From contig CM020618.1 in the NCBI GenBank assembly GCA_009829735.1, positions 13,808,568 to 13,872,567 on the forward strand: a stretch of DNA of 64,000 bases, given 5' to 3'. The stretch comes from Pyropia yezoensis. Lineage: Eukaryota; Rhodophyta; Bangiophyceae; Bangiales; Bangiaceae. Shown one piece after another: positions 21,050 through 31,487 of this stretch (positions within the stretch are counted from its first letter, which is position 1; the number at the start of each line of letters is the position of its first letter). A program made the translations under genes and the position numbers. The notes beneath the pieces are model-generated. The model was not told where the DNA came from, made no database searches, and saw only the letters and a list, made by a program, of their open reading frames with translations.

Positions 21050-22582
21050 ATGCCGTCAAGTGATTCTGTAGAGGTGGTCAACCTTGTCACAATCTTCGCA
21101 GAGCGTGCCGCGTTGGCGGTAGCGCGAGCAGAGACGTCTTCACCATCTTTGCCGTATCCTTGTGGGGTTGTCGTTTACGTCCTTGGGTCTTTGCGTGATC
21201 TGTTTGTCCTCCATTCCCTGGAGGGCAGGGGAGGGCTCCTGCTACGCTCTGGGACATGGGCTGATCTTGTCGACTGGTGCTAGCACCATTGCCGGCCTAT
21301 GGTTGACATGGATCCGGTCTATCTGTGGGACAGAGTGGGCCAACCCAGGCTACATTCCCGCACTCGCTGGCTGCACGATAGCATCGCGCACGGGGTCTAT
21401 GAAGCCGTGTGGGTACTGAAGCGGTTCGTAGCAGTACCGCGTGCTTCCTTCAGTCGTGGTCGGGTACTGCGCTTTGCATCCGGGTCGCGGTGGCACACAG
21501 TGGCAACCGCGAGCGGTACTGTCCCCCGTGCTGGGGCCGAAGACCGCTCGGATGACGAGGACATGCACCGGCAGCGGACCGCTAGGCTGGTGCCCGTCCC
21601 CGCGGATGAGGATGTTGACGTGAGGGTGTGGCAACTGCTGCTTGTACTGGGCGGCGAGGTTGATGGCGTTGCCGAGCTCTGTCGTTGGGCGTCCCGCCGA
21701 CGGTGTCAGACGGAAGAGGAGGGCGCCCCAGATCGCCCCGTAAGGGGAAGTTGGTGCGCGTGTCCCAGGCTAGCGCAACACCTACTGCTTCGCGACGTGC
21801 TCGGTGTGGGTGGTCGCCGCACCCCGTCAGACACTGTGGACGACGACGACGACGACCTGTCCACCTTTCGTGCATTTGAGCACGTTATTTCCATGTCGTG
21901 TTACTACTGTCTTGAGCAACATCTCCGGCGGGCATCCCGGTCCACATGGACTGCACACAAGGGTGAGCAGGAACGGCAGTACGAGGAGCGTCTAGCCGGC
22001 TGTTCGGACGGCGTGGCAGCCCAAATTCGGACTATTGTTCGCGACGTCGTTTCTGGTTGGGATGTCGTGGCGCGCAGTCGGGGTTTTCGCTCCGCCGAGG
22101 TGATGCTGTCCACGCACATGCTCTGGTGCCCGTCTGTGGGATTCTTCGTGGCGCTGGGGCGGCCATTGGATGCAGAGGACAACCTCACATCGCCCGACGG
22201 ACAGGCAGTGGACCTGCACACCAGCAAAGAGCCGGTCCGTGGTGGCACTGTCCCGGTACAACGGCAGAGCGCAGTGTGAGGCCAGCAGTCGGATGGACAA
22301 GATGATGAGCAGAGGGCGGTGGGGAGGCTGACGCCACTTGCAGATGCTCAGCTCCGTGCGGCCGCTGGCACCATGCTTGAGCACGTACACGTGTGCACCG
22401 GCGCAGACCGCCTGGGTATTACGGTGACGCGCGACCTGCTGGGCCGCGGAGGTCGAGGGGACGCGAGCGCCGCGACCCTAGCGGGCGACGGTGACGACGT
22501 ATCTTACACAGGACAGCGGCGTCGTAAGCAGCGCAAGGTCGTGGGCTTCTTGACCGTGGAGGACTACAGGCACCCAGAGTGA
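21050..22582 (+). CDS. Unknown protein, frame interrupted by two stops
   Basis: The ATG at 21050 has a good context (CACCACCATGCC). The same frame continues through TAG (21281-21283) and TGA (22277-22279) to TGA (22580-22582). The three open parts are 77, about 330 and about 100 codons. An internal ATG at 21299 could start the 326-residue middle part alone. Features seen: helical N-terminus, an acidic run DTVDDDDDD near 21840, and a CYYCLEQH segment. No family is recognised. The frame also stays open into the methyltransferase gene downstream, so the parts could belong to one larger product or a decaying one. Confidence 0.45.
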
Positions 22583-22804
22583 GACCGCCTGTCTGGCAAT
22601 GTGCCTAGAGTACTGCGCAGCGTCTTGGCGGGGCTGACTGCGTTTTCAAGCCCCCCCCCCGCTGGCCGCGGGGTTACGGCGCCTGCGTGGGCGACGGCGT
22701 CTACCGTCCCTCGTCGGGGGCTGTCACCTGCGCCCGACCGTTGTGCATCTTCCGCCAGAACGATTGAGTTGGCGTTTCGTGCTGACTGCAGAGTGGCTGG
22801 CTTG

Positions 22805-24309
22805 ATGGCGGAGCAGCAGGTGGTGGGAGGGTGTCAATCCGGGCTGTCAATTGGCCGAGGGGCGGCGTTGCTGTGTGGGGATGGCCGGCAGGACCGGCCG
22901 TGTCAGCAGCCTCAGCGGCCCGACGGCCCCGGTGATGCTCCGCAGTCTGACCTGGGGGAAGCCTGGGGCGTGCTGGATGATGCCATGGGCCAGGTATGTG
23001 CGACCTACGCTTTTGGGTTTGATGACTTGCTTTCGGCACATGCCACAAAAGTGGCGACGCGGTCCAACGCGTCTCGTCGCAGGGGTGGTGGCGGAGCGGG
23101 TGGCATCCTCGGGGACGGTAGCGGCGGGGGGGGGGCGACGACAACCTCTACACCGACAGGCGAGCACACCCTCCCTCCCTTTATTAGTTCTTCGGTACAG
23201 CTGGTGCTCTGTGATCCTCCGTACAACATTCGGGCGGACAGGAGCCTGGAACAGTCTGCACATGACGTGTTTACCTCTGACGACATGCAGCGTGCCGCCC
23301 GGTTGTTCCAGACCGTTGTCCGCCCTGGCGGCCATGTGCTCATTTTTTGCTCTGCGGGTCAGCTGGGTCCGTGGATGGACACGCTCAAGGCGCTCAAGGA
23401 TAAGGACCCGGTGGGGAGGAAGAGCCTGTCGGCGTTTCGAGTGGACGGCCACCCGCTGGTGGCGATCAAGGACGCACACGCGGTGAACTCGCTGCGGCAA
23501 AGCACGACCAACCTGTCCAACAAGGTCGAGTTTATTGTCCACGCCACGCGCGCTGGGGTGTCCCAGGAAGAGTGCTACGCCATGGTCAACTACCATACTT
23601 GGAACGCTGTGCCGTCGCGGTTCCTGGCACACGACAATGTCATTGACAATGTGAGACCGCCACACTTTAAGGAGGTGGTGCTTCGATGGCGGGACGGGTC
23701 GCGGCAATGGATACGACCAGAGCAAAAGTGTCTCGCCCTCATCCTCGAGCTCATATTGCGGTTTTCCAGCTCGGGGACATCGTACTGGACACGTTTGCGG
23801 GGACGTGTGTGACGGCGGCAGCGTGTGTACGGGCCGTCCTGGGCCAGCACCGTTTGGTCATCAGCTGCGACTCGGATGCTGTGGTCATGGACGCGAGTCG
23901 GGCTCGTCTGCGTCGGGAGTTTGTCAACCAGGTGCTGGTGGGGGGCTACGAAAGCTCGGGGGTCGTCACATCCGATGTCATTGCGGCCGCACGGACAATC
24001 GAAGCCGCGTCGGTCGCTGCTGCTACAGCTACAACAGCAGCAGGGGCGGTGGGGGAGACCGGCAGCGAGGGTCGAGGCGGTAGTGGTGCTGCTGTCGTGG
24101 AGGAGATTGAGCTGATGATCAACCCACCCTCGTCTGTCATGGGAGATGATGCTGCTGTCTGGGAGCCCCCCCCGGGCAGCCCTGCCATTCTGCCTTGTCG
24201 TTGGAGCTGGTGCGATACTTTTCCGGGCGGTGGGCCATGCAAGCAGACGCTGAACGGGTGGACCGCGTGGCACAGACGCCCGGGCTGCCGCGACCTGGGG
24301 CATAAGTGA
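22805..24309 (+). CDS. DNA amino-methyltransferase (DPPY class), frameshifted
   Basis: The ATG at 22805 precedes ALLCGDGRQ, the usual beginning of the catalytic domain of beta-class DNA methyltransferases. LCDPPYNIR (D near residue 137) is motif IV, so the predicted product is N6-methyladenine or N4-methylcytosine. PGGHVLIFC matches the strand after it. RPEQKCLALILELI leads to motif I, VLDTFAGT, but that lies one frame back (-1) near 23765, so a base is missing or the gene is damaged. The C-terminal part then appears to slip again near a run of C at 24165-24171. Motif order IV before I fits the beta class. It lies between the unknown gene upstream and the SET gene downstream on the same strand. 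Confidence 0.7.
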
Positions 24310-25340
24310 ATGTCGAGGTGGCCCGCCTGGAAGGCGTTGGCGTCGGGAGCTGGCCGCGCCTGTACCAGTGCGCCCTCGCCGTGGAGGACGCGGAGGTCGC
24401 GCTGCACGTGTCGGCCGCACACCAGGAGCTGTACGTTGCCCAAAGCCGCTTGGCGGGTGGGACGGCCGGTCGTGGCGTCTTTGCGTTGCGCCCGTTCAAG
24501 CGACAGGACGCGATTGGACCTTTTTGGGGGGCCATTGTGTACGCTGACCTCACAAAGCAGCGGGTCAAGACGCCGCGGTATGCCGCTTCTGTGCTGCGTG
24601 CCCCCGGCCCCACGGCGCGGGAGTTTTCGGAGCGCGCGATGGAAGTGGTGTTTGACGAACTGGACGTAGATGGCCCGAATGACGCGGTAGAGGCGGACGT
24701 CGGGGGGGGTGGGCCGAATAAGCAGGAGCACGCTGACGTTCGCCCTCGCCACCACCGCCGCCGTTGGTACGATGGCGAAGAAGGGGGGGGGGGTGGTCGC
24801 ACAATGCGAAAGCGACACAACCAAAAAGGCCACAACCACGGCGGCGGCGGCCCTGCTGCTGACCTCGGTACCGGACCATTGGCTGGGTGCAGGGGCGTGC
24901 CGACATCTCTGTTTATCGTACCGTCACCACTGTGTGTGACAGCCTATGTCAATGACGGACGGGCAACGTCCCCGGTTGATGCCGAAGCGACATTGGCCCG
25001 GACGGGCGCCGGGCCCGCGGACAGCGATGGGAGACGAGGCGGCGCCGGCGGCAGACGTGGCGACCGGGGAGCCGTCCGGCTGGTGCGACCAAACGTGGTC
25101 ATCTTCGCCAATGCCGACGACGCGCAGCTGGTACGGCTGACGCCTGCACACTTTGTCAGGCCCGACATGATGGTGGTCATCGCGCTGAGGGACATTGCCG
25201 TTGGTGAGGAGCTCGTTGCGGATTACGGGCCGGACTATGTCCTTTCTTCGGCCGACTGGGAGCGACGCGGCCGGGCTAGTGGGGCGGGCGTGCTCCTGAG
25301 CCACTCGACACCCCACACGTTTGCCCCCATGAGCGGGTGA
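24306..25340 (+). CDS. SET-domain protein
   Basis: A 344-codon frame with SET-domain landmarks in order: AGRGVFALRPFKRQDAIGPF near residue 55 (the GxG start of SET), YVNDGR near residue 210, RPNVVIFAN near residue 250, and AVGEELVADYGPDY near residue 305. Such domains transfer methyl groups from S-adenosylmethionine to lysine, on histones or other proteins. The canonical NHS of NHSxxPN is not obvious, and a Gly/Arg/His-rich insert splits the domain. There is no ATG before the domain; the frame is open upstream to an ATG at 24237 except for TAA at 24303-24305. I take it as a real but possibly broken SET gene directly behind the methyltransferase. Confidence 0.65.
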   Translation: MNVEVARLEGVGVGSWPRLYQCALAVEDAEVALHVSAAHQELYVAQSRLAGGTAGRGVFALRPFKRQDAIGPFWGAIVYADLTKQRVKTPRYAASVLRAPGPTAREFSERAMEVVFDELDVDGPNDAVEADVGGGGPNKQEHADVRPRHHRRRWYDGEEGGGGGRTMRKRHNQKGHNHGGGGPAADLGTGPLAGCRGVPTSLFIVPSPLCVTAYVNDGRATSPVDAEATLARTGAGPADSDGRRGGAGGRRGDRGAVRLVRPNVVIFANADDAQLVRLTPAHFVRPDMMVVIALRDIAVGEELVADYGPDYVLSSADWERRGRASGAGVLLSHSTPHTFAPMSG

Positions 25341-25382
25341 AGAGTGGGGTGGGGTGTGCCCTTTTTTCGTTCGCACGTTGGC

Positions 25383-25410
25383 GGGGGGGGGGGGGGGGGG
25401 GGGGGGGGGG
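25383..25410. repeat. Poly(G) tract
   Basis: An uninterrupted run of 28 G directly after the SET gene, one of many long homopolymers in the window. Confidence 0.9.
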
Positions 25411-25573
25411 CGGGGGGCGGTCTTGCAGACACGCAGGTGGGGGAGCGAAACGTGTGAACATCAGCCACGCATACGCACGGAGAAAAGCTACGAAGAAAAG
25501 CCAGGATGAAGAAGAAAACAACAGAGAGACAATACAAAGCCGACGCCAGCCAGCCGGTGGCTGTGGCTCCCTG

Positions 25574-26665
25574 TCAACGGCGGCCAGGCTCCGGCCCTGC
25601 CGGCTGGTTCAAACCCCCACCCCCACCCAATCCGCCCCCGCACCCGCCCCCACCGGCGTCATCCGACCCCTCAAGGGAGTCGTCGTCGCCGCCCCGCTGC
25701 CGTGCAGGGCCTGCACGCCCGACTGCGTCGCAGAGCTCCTCGTTTCGGCGCCTCTGGTGTGCCAAGTCGTCGGACATCGTGTGTAGATTCCTCGAGGATT
25801 CGAGGAGCCTCTCCGACATCCCGGCCAAGATGCTCAGCGCCTCAGTGACGTGAGGAGTGGCGGGGTCGGACTCCCGGGACACGCGCACGGGACCTACCTC
25901 CGTGGATGGTCCGCCAGTGAACACCACGTTGGGCACGTCAGTACGCAGCAGCGCGGCCAGATTGTTGGTCGTCTGGAGCAGGTGCTGTACGAGTGCGGCT
26001 TGCTCTGCCACCCGGCGGTTGAGGTCCTCCATCACCCCACGGCGCGCGCCCGTAAGTCTGCGACGGAGGAGCTGCCTCTTCGTCACTCTGCCCGCCTGGC
26101 CATCCTGTTCGGCGGCCCCCTATGCCCCAGTGTCCGGTTCGAAAAAACCGATGCGCGTCAGCACGTCTTTGTTGCTGGTAAGGGGTGACTCGTCGGGTGC
26201 GGGGCCCGCCCCACCTGCCCCCTCCTCCTCGTCGTCGTCAATGGCGGCATCATAGCACGGGGGCGGCTGCGCCGCCGCCGCACCCATTCCCCCGCCCGGT
26301 GCGGCCGCCGCGGAGTCGATGGCGCGCTCACCTGCCGCGCCGCCCTCGCCGGCCCACTCGGATGGCGCCCGTTTCCCGCGCGTCGTAGACACGCGCCGCA
26401 TGAAGTTTAGCACGGCGTCCCTGACGGCCGTCGACAGGTCCAGCCGTCCCGGGTTCCTCAGTTCGACTTTACGTCTGGTCCTTGCCGGTCCTGCCCCACT
26501 GCCGCCGTCTGCCTCGCTATGGGCCTCGAGTGCCAGGCGCCGAAAAGACGCCACAGCTTCATCGGCAACGTCAAAGACAGTGCGGAGTACATCTGGGTGC
26601 ACATCACGCGCGACGGCCAGCCGGGCCTTGGCGGCCGAGACGCGGCGCGCAGGGTGCCGAGGCAT
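25574..26665 (-). CDS. Unknown coiled-coil-like protein, one in-frame TAG
   Basis: The start at 26665 (MPRHPARR...) is preferred to the longer frame beginning at 26791. The first 182 codons end in TAG at 26120-26122; the same frame then stays open to 25574. Seen in order: a basic N-terminus, a helical segment, an acidic run (DDDEEEG), then after the TAG a helical stretch with heptad-like spacing (MEDLNRRVAEQAALVQHLLQ) that may form a coiled coil, and a Gly-rich tail. The family is not recognised. It is the only minus-strand gene between 13 and 36 kb and converges with the SET gene. Confidence 0.45.
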
Positions 26666-26791
26666 GTCAGCGTAGCAGGGCCCGCCACCGCCGCCGCCGA
26701 CGACCACACACCGGCAAACGGCGCGTCCAGGCAACGTTTGCCAGTCACACACGAGCCAGCAGCAGCCGTGCGCCCGTCTCAGGGCCGTCAC

Positions 26792-27167
26792 AGGAAATGC
26801 GAATCAGAACAAAGCGATATTTTGGCTGCCTTTAGTTCCATGCTAAATAGCCACGGGTGAGTCCCGGCATGTGTCCGGTGGCCTATGCCAGGACGAAATT
26901 CCGGTAGTCTATGAGGTTTTGATTCTGCAGGCTTGTCCGGCGAGTAGTCTTATTGTCTTTTCCTGTGACAACCGACGGCGGTCTATATACATAATACCGG
27001 ATACACCACGTTTCCCAGTCCATTGATCGATTGCAGTAGGGGTTACACAAACTCCGCGCTTTTTCAGATGTCCGCGCACACGGAGTTTGCTCTACGATTT
27101 AGCCGTCTGTCGATCTTACGAACGATTCTCCATTGTGGGCCCACAGCTCACACCCTTGCCACGAACC

Positions 27168-27198
<31 letters not shown>

Positions 27199-27409
27199 AA
27201 AGGAACCGCCCCCTCCTAATGAATCTCCCCTCCTATATAATGAACCACCCCCTCCGAATGAACCGCCCCTCACTCTGATCTTGAGGGCGACGATCGCCAA
27301 GGGATGTGCTGAAAAGTCCTGTGGCTTTTCCGCAAACTACCAGTGTGTAATACGCAGGACAAAAATCGTCGGGACAAAAATCGTCGTTTCCCGGGGCGCA
27401 CGTCTCGCG
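26792..27409. other. AT-richer intergenic region
   Basis: Lies between the divergent minus-strand gene and array 2. A pyrimidine tract occupies about 27171-27195. A short direct repeat of AACCxCCCCCTCC-type sequence follows at 27200-27270. No gene recognised. Confidence 0.45.
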
Positions 27410-29068
27410 GGCGTGGGCGCGCGAATGCATGCGCGCATGCGCGCGAACGCCCTCCCGCGCCCTCGCTCATGCGTGTGCGCGGACCGTGCGCGTGCATCCA
27501 CGGGCATGCCCGCGCGCATGCGTGCACGCGCGGCCCCCACTCCCCACCGCCCTCTCCACGGTGTGCCGCGCCCCTTCCCTTCCCCCACCTCTCCCTTTCC
27601 TGGTTGTGCCGCGCCCTCTCCCCCATTCCCGACCACCCTCTCCACGGTGTGCCGCCCCCCCCCCCTTCCCCCCCCCCCCCCCCCCCCCCCCCGCAGGTGG
27701 CAGCGGCCAAGGCGGCGGGCTGTGTGGCGGTTGTAGCGGCCGGACCCGTGCGTTTGTTTTGGGGGGGGCGGGGGGGGCGAGAGAAGGGGGCGTGAGGAGG
27801 AGGGGGGAGAGTGTGGGAGGGGCGGGGTGGAGGATCGGCAGCCGGCCGGGGGGGAGCACGGGCGCGGCGGCTCTGTTGGGGGAGGGGGGCAGGTCGCGCC
27901 AGCACCGGCGGCGCGGGTTTTCAAACCGCGCCGCCGCCGCTGCTGGTGTGCTGCCCCCAAGCCACGCCCCCACCCCACGGCCGCTGATTCTCTGCCGTGC
28001 CCTTTTCGCCTCTTCCCCCCCACCCCCCTCCCCCCCCCCCCCCCACCCCGTAGGTGGTAGCGGCCAAGGCGGCGGGCTGTGTGGCGGTGGCGGCGGCGGG
28101 ACCGGTGCGTTTGTTGCGGGGGGGGCGTGAGGAGGGGGCGTAACGAGGAGGGAGGGAGAGTGTGGGAGGGGTGGGGTGGAGGATCGGCGGTCGGCCGGGG
28201 GGGAGCACGGGCGCGGCGGCTCTGTTGGGGGAGGGGGGCAGGTCGCGCCAGCACCGGCGGCGCGGTTTCTTTAAACCGCGCCGCCGCCGCTGCTTGTGTG
28301 CTGCCCCCAAGCCGGGCCCCCACCACACGGCCGCCGATTAGCTGCCGTGCCTTTTTCGCCTCTTCCCCGCCACCCCCCCCCCTCCCCCCCCCCCCCCCGC
28401 AGGTGGTAGCGGCCAAGGCGGCGGGTTGTGTGGCGGTTGTAGCGGCCGGACCGGTGCGTTCGTTGTGGGGGGGGGGGGGGGAGAAGAGGGGGCGTAAGGA
28501 GGAGGGGGGGACAGTGTGGGAGAGGTGGGGTTGAGGATCGGCGGCCGGCCGGGGGGGAGCACGGGCGCGGCGGCTCTGTTGGGGGAGGGGGGCAGGTCGC
28601 GCCAGCACAGGTGGCGCGGATTCTTGAAACCGCGCCGCCGCCGCTGCTGGTGTGCTGCCCCCAAGCCGCGCCCCCACCCCACGGCCGCCGATTCTCTGCC
28701 GTGCCTGTTTTTGCCTCTTCCCCCCCACCCCCCTCCCCCCCCCCCCCCCCCCCCGCAGGGGGTAGCGGCCAAGGCGGCGGGCTGTGTGGCGGTGGCGGCG
28801 GCGGGACCGGTGCGTTTGTTGCGGGGGGGGCGTGAGGAGGGGGCGTGAGGAGGAGGGGGGGAGAGTGTGGGAGGGGCGGAGTGGCGGATCGGCAGCCGGC
28901 CGGGGGGGAGCACGGGCGCGGCGGCTCTGTTGGGGGAGGGGGGCAGGTCGCGCCAGCTCCGGCGGCGCGGATTCTTGAAACCGCGACGCCGCCGCTGCTG
29001 GTGTGCTGCCCCCAAGCCGGGCCCCCACCCCACGGCCGCCGATTAGCTGCCGTGCCTTTTTCGCCTCT

Positions 29069-29104
<36 letters not shown>

Positions 29105-29120
29105 CAGGTGGTAGTGGCCA
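27410..29120 (+). repeat. Tandem array 2: 350-360-bp units homologous to array 1
   Basis: The leader (27410-27660, with GCGCGCATGCGTGCACGCGCGG and CCACGGTGTGCCGC) matches 13800-14110. Hairpin cores then recur near 27907, 28256, 28610 and 28961, that is about every 350 bases. Each unit has poly(C) then GCAG and GTGGTAGCGGCCAAGGCGGCGGG. The last junction, near 29105, leads directly into the next gene, just as array 1 leads into the ParB-like gene. Some units carry changes in the hairpin stem. Confidence 0.9.
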
Positions 29121-29209
29121 AGGCGGCGGGCTGGGTGGTGTTGCTGTGTCTGGCGGCCCAGCCTGCGGGTGTTGGGGCGGCAACGAGGCCGGTGGGTCCG
29201 CTGGTGGGG

Positions 29210-30982
29210 ATGGCGGTTACGCCTCCGGTGGCTGACCCGGCTGCCGCGTCGGCGGTGGCGGTGTCGGCAATCGAGTCAGTCGTGTCAGCGGGTACGGTGC
29301 CTGCCGCGTCGGCGTCGGCCGCGGCAGACGTGGTGGCCGAGCCGGGCCGGTGTGGCGCCGGCGGAGCCGACGGTCTCGGCTGCAGCGGCGCCACCGGCAG
29401 TGTCGTTGGAGGCGGCGTCGGCGGGCAAGTGCACGGCAGCCTCGGTGGGTGTGGCGGCGACCGTCGCGTCAACCGTGTCGGCGGGCATGTGGACGGCGGC
29501 GTCGGGGGGCGTGGCGCCGGCGGAGCCGCCGGCCGAGTCGGCGGCTGCGATGCCGGTCGCCGAGTCGGTTGGTGTGGTGCATGAGGCGGCACAGACTGAC
29601 CCGGCGGTCGAGGCGGAGGCGCAAATGTCGGGCGTAGCCCAGCTGATGGGGTCACCAGTGCGGGCGGCCGATCCGTTGGAGCGGCTGAAGGAGATGGACT
29701 TTGACGTCGACGAGATTGTGCCGGTGCGACCGGGCGGGTCTGCGCCTGTAGTGGCAGACGAGCCGGCGGAGACCATGCTGGACGTCACTCACCCGGTGGT
29801 GAGGTCCGCGGTGACGGGAGCGGCGGCCGTTGGTACCGACCCGGCGGGGGGTGCCATGGCCACGCGGGGTGACACGACGAGTGCCCTCGGACTGGTGCAT
29901 GCTGTGACACCCTCTTTGCTCGCATGGGCCCGCAGGCGACGTCCCAGGCCGACGCATTGTGTGTCATCCAGACCACGTCGGCCCTTCTTCGTTGCGACCC
30001 GGGTGTACGGGTTCCCAATGCCGCTGTTGCCCACCTGTCCCGTCTGTACCAGCCGCACGCGAGTGAAACGGTTGTGGTACGTGAGATGGCAACCACTGTG
30101 AGGCACGCCCTTCGCGCCCCGGGCTTGGCCAACCTGCTGCGCGCCAACCTCGAGGCACTCGTGGACATGTTTGTCATCCCCATCATGGTTCCGAACGTGT
30201 GGCGGGCAAGAAAGGCAATCGACGACCTGTCGTTTCGGGCGGCGGCGGCGGTGGCGCCAGCGCCCACCCTAATGATGATCACCGGCGGGTCGGGGCAAAA
30301 GCGGCTGCGTCTCACCGCGCCTGGCGGTCCTGGTGGCCCCGCGGGTCCGGCTGCGCGTCTCACCGCGCCCGGTGGTCCTGGTGGCCCCGCGGGTCCGGCT
30401 GCGGCGCCGTCTCCCCGGTTTTTGGCGCTGACCCCCCCCCGCGCGGCCGGTCGTCGACCTGGGGCGGACGCGCCGCCGGCGACGCATCCCGCGCAAGGTG
30501 CGCGTGCAGCAGACGCTGGCAGTGGGGGTGGTCCGGAGCTCGCCCACTTCAGCCGCGAGATGGTCGCTGCCGTCGGCGCCGCCTGCTCAAAACTGTTGCA
30601 CGATCACGGGTCGCTGGCCGATTATCCCTCCTGGCCGCACCAAGTGACTTTTTTTCACACCGCCTGGTCCATGGGTGTCTGGCCCCCCGAGGCTCAGAGG
30701 TTCCTACTGAGCGCGTGTAGCGCATACACTGCCATCGTCCACCGCGCGGTGCTGGCGGGCAAGGGAGGTGCTGCGGTGCCGCAGCCACAGCCGTTGAATC
30801 TACACACCCGCCTATGGTCGCATTTGGTCGAGTCTGGCCGCAGCCTTTCCGCCCTTGGGCGGGGTCATGGCGACGGCAAGCTTGTCCCGGAAGGCGCAGG
30901 CAGCCCCGACGACGTGGCCCTGCTGATGTCCATGCCCGGGTCGTTGGCAATGTTGCCGACAGACTTCTTCGTCGCCTTTTAA
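29210..30982 (+). CDS. Unknown Ala/Val-rich protein
   Basis: The ATG at 29210 follows the last array unit. The N-terminal 200 residues are Ala/Val/Ser-rich with PAEP repeats and contain a frame change near 29360. Then comes DPLERLKEMDFDVDEIVPV, which looks like folded sequence. A change of frame near 29900 would be solved by a 41-base intron 29895-29935 (GTGCAT...CCGCAG), giving TTSALGL joined to ATSQADAL. The C-terminal part is helical, has a 16-residue collagen-like duplication (RLTAPGGPGGPAGPA, period 48 bases from about 30308), and ends FFVAF before TAA. No family is recognised. The helicase gene follows on the same strand. Confidence 0.5.
29895..29935 (+). other. Candidate 41-base intron
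   Basis: GTGCAT at the left edge and CCGCAG at the right edge. Removing it joins two open frames that otherwise differ by one phase and each look coding near the junction. GT and AG pairs are frequent by chance, so this is only a candidate. Confidence 0.3.
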
Positions 30983-31016
30983 AGAGGTAGACGCATGGAA
31001 AACCGTCATATGCGAC

Positions 31017-31466
31017 ATGACGGCGTTGCTGTTTTCGTCCGTCCTTGGCTCTCCGGGTGCTGCTACTGCTGTCGCGCCGGCTGCGGCCCGGTTTTCACGT
31101 GTTGCGAGTGTGACAGCCTCAAACACTGGCGTCGGGTGGCTGGTAGCCCCCAGTCCACACTTCCGACGGACCGCCCGGCAGGTCATCCGCTGCCTGTCCG
31201 GTGTGGGTGAGCCGGGGGGCACTGGGGCTGATTTGTGGTCCATCACGGACCTGTTGGATGGGTGTGCACCCGTCCCGTCCGATGAGGGGTGGCGCGCAGT
31301 GTCCGCCCGCGAGACCACCAGCGCTCCCGCCCCGGGTGTGTCGTCGGGTGGCCCCCCACGGCCTTTTGACGCCCTGCGCGTCATCGAAAACGCCCTGCAC
31401 TTGCTGGACGTCTCGGTGCGCGCTCGCGGGGAAGATCGTGCCTGGAACGGTGTCCCCCTGCAGTAG
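31017..31466 (+). CDS. N-terminal open part in frame with the helicase
   Basis: The ATG at 31017 opens 149 codons to TAG at 31464-31466. The next frame, open after the TAG, is the helicase frame itself. The sequence starts with a hydrophobic stretch (MTALLFSSVLG) and includes a helical segment FDALRVIENALHLLDV. It is probably the N-terminus of the helicase protein, separated from it by a nonsense change, a read-through stop, or an undetected intron. As an independent gene it has no recognisable domain. Confidence 0.4.
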   Translation: MTALLFSSVLGSPGAATAVAPAAARFSRVASVTASNTGVGWLVAPSPHFRRTARQVIRCLSGVGEPGGTGADLWSITDLLDGCAPVPSDEGWRAVSARETTSAPAPGVSSGGPPRPFDALRVIENALHLLDVSVRARGEDRAWNGVPLQ

Positions 31467-31487
31467 TTTTCCGTATGTACGGCGCTT

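Noticed and set aside
27337-29655. 772-codon minus-strand open frame
   Set aside because: It runs over tandem array 2 and repeats Pro/Ala/Arg low-complexity units that mirror the array period; stops are rare simply because the DNA is GC-rich.
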